Below the pieces are notes generated by a model. That model ran no database searches and was not told the DNA's origin. It saw nothing but the letters and a program-made list of their open reading frames with translations. Positions 18,504 to 27,168 of a stretch of DNA of 64,000 nt are shown here, in pieces (within the stretch, counting starts at the first letter, position 1; every line of letters begins with the position of its first letter). The DNA comes from an uncultured Oscillospiraceae bacterium (GTDB lineage Bacteria > Bacillota > Clostridia > Oscillospirales > Ruminococcaceae): NCBI GenBank assembly GCA_934444765.1, contig CAKSDC010000005.1, forward strand, positions 44,951-108,950, in the 5' to 3' direction. Made by a program: the position numbers and the translations under genes.

Positions 18504-18532
18504 ATTATATAATAGTTTTAGTGGTTTGTAAA
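18504..18532 (-). promoter_or_regulatory. Sigma-A promoter of the apbE-rnf operon
   Basis: On the minus strand TTTACA (plus 18527-18532), a 17-nt spacer and TATAAT (plus 18504-18509) form a strong promoter with a leader of about 105 nt before apbE. The -10 lies in a 14-nt palindrome (18502-18515), so TATAAT also appears on the plus strand at 18508-18513 and may serve the histidine phosphatase gene, though its -35 is poor. Confidence 0.75.
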
Positions 18533-18575
18533 TAGATTATGTGTAATTCTTTAATATATGAAAGGAGTTTTTATT

Positions 18576-19241
18576 ATGAGAGGCTATAGAATTAGTCTAA
18601 TCCGCCACGGATTGACAGAGGCTAATAACACTGGTATGTACATAGGCTGTAATACCGACTTGCCATTATCTCCTGAGGGTAAAGAGGCTATACTCTCTAA
18701 AATGGATGAGTTTGAATATCCTAAAGTCGAAAGAGTATATACCAGTCCTCTATTAAGATGCACCCAAACTTGCGATATACTATTCCCAGATAGACAGGTT
18801 GTAGTTATGGACGAACTTAAAGAACTCAACTTAGGCGACTTCGACGGCAAAACTGTAGACGAACTTATAGACCGTAAAGACTACAAAGACTGGCTAAAGG
18901 GTGGTATAAACAACTCTGCACCTAATGGCGAAACTATTCAAGAGTTAGTAGTGCGTTCTTATAACGCCCTTACTAAGATTATAGTTAATATGATGGACGA
19001 AGAGTTTTCCCACTGTGCTATAGTTACACACTCTGGAATTATTACTAATATGCTAACCTGTTTTGGTATGCCTAAACTTAATCCTAATGAAATTAACATC
19101 GGTGCCGGTGAGGGTGCTGAAATATTAGTCACTGCCGATATGTGGCAAAGGTCTCAGGCTTTTGAAATCTTAGGTAAAGTGCCTTATCTTCAAGATGAAG
19201 ACGACTTCAACCGCTTTGAAAATGATGAGTACTATGGATAG
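18576..19241 (+). CDS. Histidine phosphatase family protein (phosphoglycerate mutase-like)
   Basis: A 221-residue protein with the catalytic RHGLTEANN motif (phospho-His at about residue 10), Arg in TSPLLRCTQT, and the second catalytic His in AIVTHSGII. These fit a branch-1 histidine phosphatase such as CobC/PhoE; the substrate is not defined. The ATG at 18576 with AAAGGAG is preferred over an ATG at 18558. It is followed by an overlapping RluA gene. Confidence 0.9.
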   Translation: MRGYRISLIRHGLTEANNTGMYIGCNTDLPLSPEGKEAILSKMDEFEYPKVERVYTSPLLRCTQTCDILFPDRQVVVMDELKELNLGDFDGKTVDELIDRKDYKDWLKGGINNSAPNGETIQELVVRSYNALTKIIVNMMDEEFSHCAIVTHSGIITNMLTCFGMPKLNPNEINIGAGEGAEILVTADMWQRSQAFEILGKVPYLQDEDDFNRFENDEYYG

Positions 19242-20082
19242 TAACGTACTATCTTATACCTATACTGGTAGTGACGATATACTATTAAAAGACTATCTAA
19301 AAAGTGTTGGAGTTTCTAAAAACTTATTGACTAAGTTAAAACGTCAACGTTTAGGCATTACCAGAAACGGTATACTAATACGTTCGATAGATACTGTTCA
19401 TACAGGAGATACTATAGTACTATCTTTACAAGATACTTCTTTTTTAGAACCTAATCCTAACCTATACGTTCCTATAGCGTATCAAGATGACGACGTTGTG
19501 GTGTTCGATAAACCTTATAATATGCCTATACACCCTTCGATAAAACATCAAGGTGATACGTTGGGTAACTACTACTCCTATCTATATCCTAATACTACTT
19601 TTAGGGCGGTAATTAGATTGGATAGGAATACTTCAGGGTTGTGCTTGGTAGCTAAAAATCAACATAGTGCAAGCGTGTTACAAAAGAACGTCAAAAAGGT
19701 GTACTATGCAATAGTACTCGGATTAGTAGACGATATAGGCACTATAGACGCTCCTATTAAAAGAGAAGAACAGTCTATTATTAAAAGAACCGTTTCGGAA
19801 GACGGACAACCTTCTGTTACTCACTATAGAAGACTTGCTTATAATGGCAAGTACTCTTTAGTGGAAGTTACTCTTGAAACGGGTAGAACGCATCAAATAA
19901 GAGTACACTTTTCATACATAGGTCACGCACTTGCAGGTGATGACCTTTACGGTGGTACTACCGAAGATATCAATAGACAGGCTCTACACTGTGGCAAGTT
20001 GACGTTCAACAGTGTACAGAATGGCTCTGTTATAGAAGTTAATTCTAAACTACCTAAGGATATGCTATCCTTAATAGAATAA
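19222..20082 (+). CDS. RluA family RNA pseudouridine synthase
   Basis: About 286 residues. An S4-like RNA-binding segment (DYLKSVGVSKNLLTKLKRQR) precedes the catalytic domain. RLDRNTSGLCLVAK contains the catalytic Asp, and TGRTHQIRVHFSYIGHALAGDDLYGG is the RluA signature. Several in-frame ATGs (19195, 19222, 19225, 19234) compete and none has a clear ribosome site, so the start is uncertain; translation is likely coupled to the upstream gene. It modifies uridines in rRNA or tRNA; the exact site is not predictable. Confidence 0.9.
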   Translation: MMSTMDSNVLSYTYTGSDDILLKDYLKSVGVSKNLLTKLKRQRLGITRNGILIRSIDTVHTGDTIVLSLQDTSFLEPNPNLYVPIAYQDDDVVVFDKPYNMPIHPSIKHQGDTLGNYYSYLYPNTTFRAVIRLDRNTSGLCLVAKNQHSASVLQKNVKKVYYAIVLGLVDDIGTIDAPIKREEQSIIKRTVSEDGQPSVTHYRRLAYNGKYSLVEVTLETGRTHQIRVHFSYIGHALAGDDLYGGTTEDINRQALHCGKLTFNSVQNGSVIEVNSKLPKDMLSLIE

Positions 20083-20097
20083 TTGGAGGTTTTAACT

Positions 20098-20568
20098 ATG
20101 GAAAAAATAGCAAGTTTTACAGTAGACCATACTAAGTTCGGTGTGGGTATGTATATCTCTCGTATCGATGACGATATAGTTACTTACGACGTTAGAATGG
20201 TTAAACCTAATGGCGGAGTATATCTATCTTCACCATCTATGCATACTATAGAACATATATTTGCTACCTATACCAGAAACTCTAAGTATGGTAAAAACGT
20301 AATCTATGTAGGTCCTATGGGATGTCGTACTGGTTTCTACCTATTAGTTAGAGGTATATCTCATCAAGAGGCTATAGACTTAGTTACCGATAGCATGAAG
20401 TATATTTCTACTTTTGAAGGTGAAATTCCTGGTAATTCTGAAGTGGAATGTGGTAACTACAAAGAACACGACTTAGAAAGTGCTAAAAAAGACGTACTTC
20501 CTATACTAAACGTTCTAAAAGGCTATACTGTAGAAATGTTGAACTACTCCTATCACTATGATAAGTAG
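20098..20568 (+). CDS. luxS: S-ribosylhomocysteine lyase, AI-2 synthase
   Basis: A 156-residue enzyme cleaving S-ribosylhomocysteine to homocysteine and DPD, the autoinducer-2 precursor. The zinc site is complete: His49 and His53 in HTIEH and Cys118 in EVECGNY; Cys76 in MGCRTGFYL is the catalytic base. The ATG at 20098, with GGAGG 8 nt before it, is preferred over 20083. It lies 15 nt after the RluA gene and is followed by a terminator. Confidence 0.97.
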   Translation: MEKIASFTVDHTKFGVGMYISRIDDDIVTYDVRMVKPNGGVYLSSPSMHTIEHIFATYTRNSKYGKNVIYVGPMGCRTGFYLLVRGISHQEAIDLVTDSMKYISTFEGEIPGNSEVECGNYKEHDLESAKKDVLPILNVLKGYTVEMLNYSYHYDK

Positions 20569-20576
20569 TATAACTA

Positions 20577-20614
20577 TAGAGAGGCGATTAATACTATCGT
20601 CCCTCTATTTTTTT
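20577..20614 (+). terminator. Rho-independent terminator after luxS
   Basis: A 12-position stem (20577-20588 with 20596-20607) with one A.C mismatch and one G.T pair, a 7-nt loop, then seven T. It ends the luxS unit. Confidence 0.85.
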
Positions 20615-20776
20615 GCTATTCGTGATATTGACCAATTCTTTGTAAGTACTTTTAGGAAATAGTGATACTCTACAAACTTATAGCTATCGACAAACTTCCC
20701 CTAAGTATGCAGTTCTATTAGTATATACTATATACAGAGGTTTAAATATAATAACGTCTGAAAGGCGTGAGCGTCC

Positions 20777-21880
20777 ATGTATAGTAAAGGTTCTGTGAGG
20801 AATAGAAGGTCGAATATAGACCAACATAGTATTAAACGTATAAGTATAGATATTAGTAAAATTTCAAAAGAAACGGTGTATAACTCTGCAATACACTACT
20901 GTATACCATTACTATCGGCAGGATTTTTAATAGCTTCGGTTAGATATACCGCCTCGTTACAGTATGGACTACAAGAAAGCGTATCTAACGACGGAACGGT
21001 ATGCGTCACAGAAGCTAAAACTGATGAACTGGAAAAACCTGTCACTTACGATAGCTTAGACCATACTATTACTATGCCAGAGTTTTCTTTTAGCTCTATA
21101 GAAGATAGTAGTACTTTTAATAACATTCTTGAAAGAATTCAAGCCGATAGTAGCAAACCTACCGCTATCGTTGAAGATACTAATAATAGTGCTATGTGCA
21201 ATGGATATGGGATATTCTTAGGTGATGAGTTTATAGGTTCAGTAGTGGATAAGTCTACTATAGAAGAGGCTTTGGATAGTATGTTACAAAAGTATCTATC
21301 TATGGAAGGGGTTACGGAGGCTCACTTTAAACAGTCTATAACCTATACACAAGGACTATATCTTAAAGAATATATGGTAGAACCTGATACTATTATAGAT
21401 ACTCTTAAAGGTAACGCTAAAGAAGAAGTATACTACACTATTGAAGATGGTGATAACTATACTTTAATATCTGAATACGCTAATCTATCGTTAGATAAGT
21501 TACTATCTTTAAACCCTAATATTACTAATCCTGATATGTGCATATCTGGTGAAAGAGTGTTGGTTCAAGAGGCTATACCTTACCTTCAAGTAGAGTATAC
21601 TAAAACTACCATGGATAAAAAAGAAGTGCCTTTTGATACTCTTACTCAAGAACTGAATACTATCCCTAAAGGTCAAAAAGAAGTGTTGGTAGACGGTCAA
21701 GTTGGTATAGTGGCTAACATAACCTATACTACCTACTTAGGAGACCAACAAATATCCACTAAAACCGTTGAAGATAAAGTCATTAAGTTACCAGTATCCC
21801 AAATAGTGGCTATTGGTACTGCTGAAACTTGCAAAGATACTACTAATAGTACTATCTACAACGACGCTAAAAAAGTATAG
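20777..21880 (+). CDS. Membrane-anchored LysM-G5 domain protein lacking a peptidase
   Basis: A 367-residue protein: a basic cytoplasmic N-terminus, one membrane helix (about 45-60), an acidic linker, a LysM module (YTIEDGDNYTLISEYANLSLDKLLSLNPN, about residues 218-262) and a G5-like domain (about 275-345). Together LysM and G5 bind peptidoglycan and glycans. In many Firmicutes this arrangement precedes an M23 endopeptidase, but here the frame stops right after G5 with no catalytic domain and none in other frames downstream. The ribosome site is weak (GAAAGGCG). Confidence 0.83.
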   Translation: MYSKGSVRNRRSNIDQHSIKRISIDISKISKETVYNSAIHYCIPLLSAGFLIASVRYTASLQYGLQESVSNDGTVCVTEAKTDELEKPVTYDSLDHTITMPEFSFSSIEDSSTFNNILERIQADSSKPTAIVEDTNNSAMCNGYGIFLGDEFIGSVVDKSTIEEALDSMLQKYLSMEGVTEAHFKQSITYTQGLYLKEYMVEPDTIIDTLKGNAKEEVYYTIEDGDNYTLISEYANLSLDKLLSLNPNITNPDMCISGERVLVQEAIPYLQVEYTKTTMDKKEVPFDTLTQELNTIPKGQKEVLVDGQVGIVANITYTTYLGDQQISTKTVEDKVIKLPVSQIVAIGTAETCKDTTNSTIYNDAKKV

Positions 21881-21908
21881 GAATAACTTTTAAAAATATA
21901 TGGATAGT

Positions 21909-21946
21909 ATAGAGGCTATACCAAAAAGAGTATAGTCTCTATTTTT
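21909..21946 (+). terminator. Rho-independent terminator after LysM-G5 gene
   Basis: A 13-bp stem (21909-21921 with 21930-21942) containing one G.T pair, an 8-nt A-rich loop and a short T tail. Confidence 0.85.
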
Positions 21947-22074
21947 GTACTATACAGTGAATATTTTCCTATTAAGTAGGCTATACTATTAGTTGTAGTG
22001 GCAGTCTTAACGATTAAAACTTAGGTTTGCATGGGTAAATATTCGGCGTTCACAAAAAATTTACAATTAAATAA

Positions 22075-22103
22075 TTGACTTTTGTCGTATGCTGTGCTAT
22101 ACT
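22075..22103 (+). promoter_or_regulatory. Strong promoter of the S10 ribosomal protein cluster
   Basis: TTGACT (22075-22080), exactly 17 nt, then TATACT (22098-22103) preceded by an extended TGC. It predicts a transcript start near 22110 and a leader of about 325 nt before rpsJ. The stretch from 21947 to 22074 holds nothing recognisable. Confidence 0.85.
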
Positions 22104-22109
22104 GATAGG

Positions 22110-22361
22110 GCAGTCGGAAAAGACTACACTTGATATGCGAGGAAATGAAAGGTTGCTAACGGTATGTTAGGTAATTTTCATGGAGTATGTCCGATTTTAA
22201 ACTGGGCGTCTGTAATATTGAACACAGTATGTGCTTTAAAAAATATGTACTAAGTTAATGTATGCGTTGCTTAAGTATTCGTACGTCAATTTAGTATGCA
22301 CTTTTTATGTGTTTTAATCGATACGTATGCCCGAAAAAAGTAACAGTTTTCGGGTTTTTTT
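22110..22361 (+). promoter_or_regulatory. Structured 5' leader of the S10 operon
   Basis: About 250 nt of untranslated RNA between a strong promoter and a terminator. Pairings visible by eye: 22112-22118 with 22190-22196 (7 bp, long range) enclosing 22145-22150 with 22176-22181; and 22248-22256 with 22288-22296 (9 bp) enclosing 22260-22264 with 22280-22284. In addition gggcgt at 22204-22209 can pair with atgccc at 22327-22332, which overlaps the left arm of the terminator and could act as an antiterminator. This layout suggests attenuation control of ribosomal protein synthesis, perhaps by L4 as in other S10 operons. I do not recognise a named leader family. Confidence 0.6.
22330..22361 (+). 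terminator. Attenuator terminator upstream of rpsJ
   Basis: cccgaaaa (22330-22337) pairs with ttttcggg (22347-22354), followed by seven T. It stands 75 nt before rpsJ with no gene before it in this transcript, so it must be bypassed for the ribosomal cluster to be expressed from the promoter at 22075. Confidence 0.85.
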
Positions 22362-22435
22362 GTATCTAAAAATATAATTAAGATATATACAGAAATCTTG
22401 CCCCCACAACATTAACCCAAGGAGGCGAAACTAAG

Positions 22436-22747
22436 ATGGCAAATAGCGAAAAAATCAGAATTAAGATTAAGGGATATGAACATTCAGTAGTTGACCTTGC
22501 AGCTGCTAAGATAGTAGAAGCTGCTAAGAGAAGCGGTGCTCGAGTTTCAGGTCCTATTCCACTACCTACTGATAAGGAAGTAGTTACTATTCTTCGTGCA
22601 GTTCACAAGTATAAGGACAGCAGAGAACAGTTTGAGTTAAGAACTCATAAGAGATTAATTGATATCATTAGACCAACAGACAAGACTCTTGAAACTATTC
22701 AAAATCTTGAAATTCCTGCTGGTGTTGACATTGCTATGGAGGCTTAA
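22436..22747 (+). CDS. rpsJ: 30S ribosomal protein S10
   Basis: A 103-residue S10 of the small-subunit head, also NusE in antitermination complexes. IRIKIKGYEHSVVDLAAAKIVEAAKRSGA and VSGPIPLPT match the family through its full length. AAGGAGG precedes the ATG. It is the first gene of the cluster, downstream of the attenuator. The 80-nt gap to rplC holds a small hairpin (gttgat/atcaac). Confidence 0.97.
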   Translation: MANSEKIRIKIKGYEHSVVDLAAAKIVEAAKRSGARVSGPIPLPTDKEVVTILRAVHKYKDSREQFELRTHKRLIDIIRPTDKTLETIQNLEIPAGVDIAMEA

Positions 22748-22827
22748 TTAAGTCACTTAAGCAAAGCACCTATTAGGTCAAGTTGATAGCTTAATCAACC
22801 AATAACTTTAAGGAAGGAATTAATACT

Positions 22828-23463
22828 ATGCAAAAGTGTATCATCGGTAAAAAGATTGGTATGACCCAAATCTTTGATGAAGTGGGAAACGTAATCCCAG
22901 TAACAGTCGTTGAAGCTGGTCCATGTGTAGTAGTACAGAAGAAGACTACTGACATAGACGGATACGAAGCAGTACAGATAGGTTTTGGCGACGCTAAGTT
23001 AAAAAACGTAAACAAGCCAATGCAAGGTCACTTTAATAAGGCAGACGTTGCTTGCAAGAAGGTACTAAAGGAATTTAGATTAGCTGACTGTTCTACTTTA
23101 GAAGTAGGTTCAATAGTTAAGGCTGATACTTTTTCAGTAGGCGACATTATAGATGTTAGCGGTACAAGTAAAGGTAAGGGCTTCCAAGGTACTGTTAAAA
23201 AGAATAACAACTCAAGATTAAAGGAAACTCACGGTAGTGGTCCTGTACACAGACACGCTGGTTCTATGGGCGCTTGTTCTTCTCCTTCAAGAATATTTAA
23301 GGGTAAGAAGTTACCAGGTCACATGGGTGCTGAAAAGGTTACTGTACAAAACCTTGAGATAGTAAAGATTGATGTAGATAACAACTTAATCGCTATTAAG
23401 GGTGCTGTTCCAGGTGCTAAGGGCGGTATCGTATATATTAGCGATAGTGTTAAAAAGGCGTAA
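22828..23463 (+). CDS. rplC: 50S ribosomal protein L3
   Basis: A 211-residue L3 that binds near the 3' end of 23S rRNA and helps start large-subunit assembly. The start GKKIGMTQIFDE and the tryptophan-finger region with GSMGACSSPSRIFKGKKLPGHMG are characteristic. An AAGGAAGG site precedes the ATG; rplD follows at 17 nt. Confidence 0.97.
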   Translation: MQKCIIGKKIGMTQIFDEVGNVIPVTVVEAGPCVVVQKKTTDIDGYEAVQIGFGDAKLKNVNKPMQGHFNKADVACKKVLKEFRLADCSTLEVGSIVKADTFSVGDIIDVSGTSKGKGFQGTVKKNNNSRLKETHGSGPVHRHAGSMGACSSPSRIFKGKKLPGHMGAEKVTVQNLEIVKIDVDNNLIAIKGAVPGAKGGIVYISDSVKKA

Positions 23464-23480
23464 GGAAGGAGGAAGCATAA

Positions 23481-24107
23481 ATGTCAAAAGTTCCAGTATA
23501 TAATATGTCAGGTGCTGAAGTAGCACAGACAGAACTTTCCGATGCAATCTTCGGAATTACTCCAAATGAGGCTGTTATGCACACAATGGTTGTAAACTAC
23601 TTGGCTAACCAAAGACAAGGTACACAGTCCACTCTTACAAGAACAGAAGTAAGAGGCGGTGGCAGAAAGCCTTGGAGACAAAAGGGTACAGGTCACGCAA
23701 GACAAGGTTCTATCCGTGCTCCACAATGGGTACATGGTGGTGTTGCTCTTGGTCCTAAGCCACGTACTTACAGATTTTCTGTAAACAAGAAGGTTAAAAG
23801 ACTTGCTATGAAGTCCGCTCTATCTACTAAGCTATTAGACCAAAACTTAATAGTTCTTGATGCTATAAAGATGGACGAATACAAGACTAAGACTATAGTT
23901 GAAATGTTAAAGGCATTAAACGTTGAAGGCAAAAAGACTTTAATAGTTATGCCTACAGTAGATAACAAGGTAATTAAGAGTGCTAACAATATTGAGGGTG
24001 TAAAGACTACTCTTGTAAATACTCTTAATGTATACGACATTCTTAACTACGATAAGTTTGTAGTAGTTAAAGATGCTGTTGCAAAGATTGAGGAGGTGTA
24101 CGCATAA
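23481..24107 (+). CDS. rplD: 50S ribosomal protein L4
   Basis: A 208-residue L4, lining the peptide exit tunnel. The extended loop is visible in RGGGRKPWRQKGTGHARQGS. In several bacteria L4 represses its own operon through the S10 leader, which makes it the first candidate ligand for the leader at 22110-22361. Its stop overlaps the rplW start (TAATG). Confidence 0.97.
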   Translation: MSKVPVYNMSGAEVAQTELSDAIFGITPNEAVMHTMVVNYLANQRQGTQSTLTRTEVRGGGRKPWRQKGTGHARQGSIRAPQWVHGGVALGPKPRTYRFSVNKKVKRLAMKSALSTKLLDQNLIVLDAIKMDEYKTKTIVEMLKALNVEGKKTLIVMPTVDNKVIKSANNIEGVKTTLVNTLNVYDILNYDKFVVVKDAVAKIEEVYA

Positions 24108-24400
24108 TGAAAGCACCACAAGATATTATCTTAAAGCCTATCATTACTGAAAAGAGTATGGACGGTCTACAAGACGGTAAGTACACCTTTAAAGTAGCTA
24201 AAGATGCTAACAAGATAGAAATTGCCGATGCAGTAGAAAAGTTATTTGACGTACAAGTAGCTAAGGTTTGCACTATTAACTGTGATGGCAGAACTAAGAG
24301 AGTAGGCAGATACGTTGGCAAGACTTCTTCTTGGAAAAAGGCTATAGTTACTTTAAGCAAAGATTCAAAGACTATTGAATTCTTTGATGGTATGTTCTAA
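24107..24400 (+). CDS. rplW: 50S ribosomal protein L23
   Basis: A 97-residue L23 at the tunnel exit, a docking site for trigger factor and SRP. IILKPIITEKSMDGL at the N-terminus and WKKAIVTLSKDSKTIEFFDGMF at the C-terminus match the family. It is translationally coupled to rplD. The 81-nt gap to rplB holds three tandem small hairpins (see 24412-24454). Confidence 0.97.
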   Translation: MKAPQDIILKPIITEKSMDGLQDGKYTFKVAKDANKIEIADAVEKLFDVQVAKVCTINCDGRTKRVGRYVGKTSSWKKAIVTLSKDSKTIEFFDGMF

Positions 24401-24481
24401 TATTTAGAACGTACCACCTTATACGGTATGGGAGTAATGCTCCCGCAAATTTGCATTTATTTTGAGGAGTGAAAAACACAA

Positions 24482-25315
24482 ATGGCAATTAAGTCCTATA
24501 AGCCAACGACTGCATCTCGTCGTCAGATGACTTGTACTGACTATTCTGGTCTATCTAAGGTAGCACCAGAAAAGAGCCTACTTGAACCTCTAAAGAAAAA
24601 TTCAGGTAGAAACAGTTATGGCAGAATTACAGTTCGTCACAGAGGTGGCGGAAATAGAAGAAAGTACCGTGTTATTGACTTTAAGAGAGATAAAGACGGT
24701 ATGAACGCTCAGGTATTAACCCTTGAGTACGACCCAAACCGTTCAGCTCATATTGCTTTAGTACAGTATGAAGACGGTGAAAAGAGATACATTATCGCTC
24801 CTAACGGCTTAAACGTTGGAGATACTATTAGAAGTGGTGAAGACGCTGACATTAAGGTTGGTAACGCACTTCCTATGAACAAGATACCACAAGGTACACT
24901 AATTCATGCTATTGAAATGTACCCAGGTAAGGGCGCACAGTTAGTTCGTTCCGCAGGTAACGTAGCTCAATTAATGGCTGTAGAAAATGGCTATGCTTTA
25001 GTAAGATTACCTTCCGGCGAAATGAGAAAGCTTCCTGAAACTTGTAAGGCTACTGTAGGTCAAGTAAGTAATATCGACCACGAAAACGTAAACTACGGTA
25101 AAGCTGGTAGAGTACGTCATATGGGTTGGAGACCAACAGTTCGTGGTTCTGTAATGAACCCTTGTGACCACCCACACGGTGGTGGTGAAGGTAAGTCACC
25201 AGTAGGTCGTCCAGGTCCTGTTACTCCTTGGGGTAAGCCAGCACTTGGTTATAAGACTCGTAAGAAGCACAAGGCATCTGATAAGATGATATTTAAGCGT
25301 AGAAACGGTAAGTAA
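24482..25315 (+). CDS. rplB: 50S ribosomal protein L2
   Basis: A 277-residue L2, essential for subunit joining and the peptidyl transferase centre. The conserved C-terminal part GSVMNPCDHPHGGGEGKSPVGR includes the key His. Length is normal. A GAGGAG-type site precedes the ATG. Confidence 0.98.
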   Translation: MAIKSYKPTTASRRQMTCTDYSGLSKVAPEKSLLEPLKKNSGRNSYGRITVRHRGGGNRRKYRVIDFKRDKDGMNAQVLTLEYDPNRSAHIALVQYEDGEKRYIIAPNGLNVGDTIRSGEDADIKVGNALPMNKIPQGTLIHAIEMYPGKGAQLVRSAGNVAQLMAVENGYALVRLPSGEMRKLPETCKATVGQVSNIDHENVNYGKAGRVRHMGWRPTVRGSVMNPCDHPHGGGEGKSPVGRPGPVTPWGKPALGYKTRKKHKASDKMIFKRRNGK

Positions 25316-25336
25316 TCTTGAAAGGAGGAGCTAATA

Positions 25337-25621
25337 ATGAGTAGAAGTATCAAAAAAGGCCCTTACGTTCAAGAGGTGCTTTACAAGAGAGTAGAAAAGA
25401 TGAACGAAACAGGCGAGAAGAAGACTTTAAAGACTTGGAGCCGTTCTTCAACGATATTCCCTGAATTCGTTGGTCATACATTTGCAGTTCATGATGGACG
25501 TAAACACGTGCCAGTATACGTTACAGAAGATATGGTAGGTCACAAGTTAGGTGAGTTTGCACCTACAAGAACCTACAAGGGTCACGCAGGCTCTAAAACT
25601 TCTAATAACGGCAAAAAGTAG
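25337..25621 (+). CDS. rpsS: 30S ribosomal protein S19
   Basis: A 94-residue S19 of the small-subunit head, forming a complex with S13. MSRSIKKGPYV, TWSRSSTIFPEFVGHTFAVHDGRKHVPVYV and GHKLGEFAPTRTYKGH are textbook family motifs. AAAGGAGG lies before the ATG. Confidence 0.98.
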   Translation: MSRSIKKGPYVQEVLYKRVEKMNETGEKKTLKTWSRSSTIFPEFVGHTFAVHDGRKHVPVYVTEDMVGHKLGEFAPTRTYKGHAGSKTSNNGKK

Positions 25622-25642
25622 TGGAAGGAGGCAATAAATCAC

Positions 25643-25993
25643 ATGGAAGCAAAAGCAATGTTAAAGAGTGTTAGGATTGCACCAAGAAAGGTACAGATAG
25701 TACTTGACCTCATTAGAGGTAAAAATGTTGACGTAGCTATGGCTACTCTACAACATACACCAAAGGCTGCTTGTGAAGATTTGCAAAAACTTCTAAAGTC
25801 CGCTATTGCAAACGCAGAAAATAATTTCGGTCTTGATAAAGATAAGCTTTACGTTTCTGAATGTTTCGTTTGCCCTGGTCCTATCATGAAAAGAATTATG
25901 CCAAGAGCACAGGGTAGAGCTTACAGAATATTAAAGAGAACTTCTCACGTTACTTTAGTAGTAAAAGAGAGAGAAGTAGCCGAAGTTGAATAA
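25643..25993 (+). CDS. rplV: 50S ribosomal protein L22
   Basis: A 116-residue L22 whose beta-hairpin reaches into the exit tunnel near the macrolide site. SVRIAPRKVQIVLDLIRGK and PGPIMKRIMPRAQGRAYRILKRTSH are conserved. It is 21 nt after rpsS, with GGAAGGAGG upstream. Confidence 0.98.
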   Translation: MEAKAMLKSVRIAPRKVQIVLDLIRGKNVDVAMATLQHTPKAACEDLQKLLKSAIANAENNFGLDKDKLYVSECFVCPGPIMKRIMPRAQGRAYRILKRTSHVTLVVKEREVAEVE

Positions 25994-26014
25994 TTCCAAG
26001 GAGGTTAGTTAAGA

Positions 26015-26749
26015 ATGGGTCAAAAGGTAAACCCACACGGTCTTCGTGTTGGCGTAATTAAAGATTGGGACTCTCATTGGTATGCTAACAAGGCAACTTA
26101 TGGCGATACACTCGTAGAAGACTACAAGGTTCGTGAGTTCCTTAAGAAGAACCTATATGCAGCTGGCGTTCCAAAGATTGAAATTGAACGTTTTGCTGAC
26201 AAGGTAAGAATACACATATACTGCGCTAAGCCAGGTATTGCTATTGGTCAAGGCGGTAAGAAGATTGAAGAACTTCGTACTGCAGTTGAAAAGATGGTAA
26301 ATGGCAAGAACGTATATATTAATATAGTTGAAGTAAAGCAACCAGATATGAACGCTCAACTTGTTGCAGAAAAGATTGCAACAGACCTTGAGAACAGAAT
26401 ATCTTTTAGACGTGCTATGAAGCAATCTATTAATAAGACTATGCACTTAGGTGCTAACGGTATTAAGACAAGAGTTTCTGGTCGTTTAGGTGGTGCCGAA
26501 ATAGCAAGAGCAGAAAGCTACCACGAAGGTACTATTCCTCTACAGACTATTAGAGCAGATATTGACTACGGTTTTGCTGAAGCTGATACTACTTACGGTA
26601 AGTTAGGTGTTAAGGTTTGGATATACAAGGGTGAAGTACTAAAGGGTACAGCTAAGCCAGTTGAAGAAGAAAAGCCAAACAGACGCCGTGATAACAGACG
26701 CCGTGAAAATAGAAACAACAGACAAAGAAGAGAAGGAGGAAACCAATAA
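26015..26749 (+). CDS. rpsC: 30S ribosomal protein S3
   Basis: A 244-residue S3 at the mRNA entry channel. It holds the KH domain (PGIAIGQGGKKIEELR) and the C-terminal SGRLGGAEIARAE motif. The final 30 residues form a family-typical basic Arg/Asn-rich tail. Its stop overlaps the rplP start by one base. Confidence 0.98.
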   Translation: MGQKVNPHGLRVGVIKDWDSHWYANKATYGDTLVEDYKVREFLKKNLYAAGVPKIEIERFADKVRIHIYCAKPGIAIGQGGKKIEELRTAVEKMVNGKNVYINIVEVKQPDMNAQLVAEKIATDLENRISFRRAMKQSINKTMHLGANGIKTRVSGRLGGAEIARAESYHEGTIPLQTIRADIDYGFAEADTTYGKLGVKVWIYKGEVLKGTAKPVEEEKPNRRRDNRRRENRNNRQRREGGNQ

Positions 26750-27168
26750 TGTTACTTCCTAAGAGAGTTAAATATCGTAGAGTTCATAGAGGTCGTTTAA
26801 CTGGTAAGGCTTACAGAGGAAACAAGGTTTCTAACGGTGAGTATGGTTTACAAACTCTTGAACCAGCTTGGATAACTTCTAACCAAATTGAGTCTGCCCG
26901 TATTGCTATGACAAGATACATTAAAAGAGGCGGTCAAGTTTGGATTAAGATATTCCCAGACAAGCCAGTATCTAAGAAGCCAGCAGGCACAAGAATGGGT
27001 TCTGGTAAAGGTGCTCCTGAATATTGGGTAGCAGTAGTTAAACCAGGTAGAGTAATGTTTGAAATAGCTGGTGTTAGCGAAGAAGTAGCAAGAGAAGCTA
27101 TGCGTCTTGCTTCTTACAAACTTCCTGTTAAGTGTAAATTTGTTAAGAAAGAGGAGGGCGAAGACTAA
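26749..27168 (+). CDS. rplP: 50S ribosomal protein L16
   Basis: A 139-residue L16 near the A-site tRNA elbow. MLLPKRVKYRRVHRGRLTGKA and PVSKKPAGTRMGSGKGAPEYWVAVVKPG are diagnostic. It is coupled to rpsC and rpmC by TAATG overlaps. Confidence 0.98.
   Translation: MLLPKRVKYRRVHRGRLTGKAYRGNKVSNGEYGLQTLEPAWITSNQIESARIAMTRYIKRGGQVWIKIFPDKPVSKKPAGTRMGSGKGAPEYWVAVVKPGRVMFEIAGVSEEVAREAMRLASYKLPVKCKFVKKEEGED

Noticed and set aside
22110..22361. 6S RNA, SRP RNA or a known riboswitch in the rpsJ leader
   Set aside because: No conserved motif of these families is visible; the terminator-rpsJ layout fits a cis leader better.
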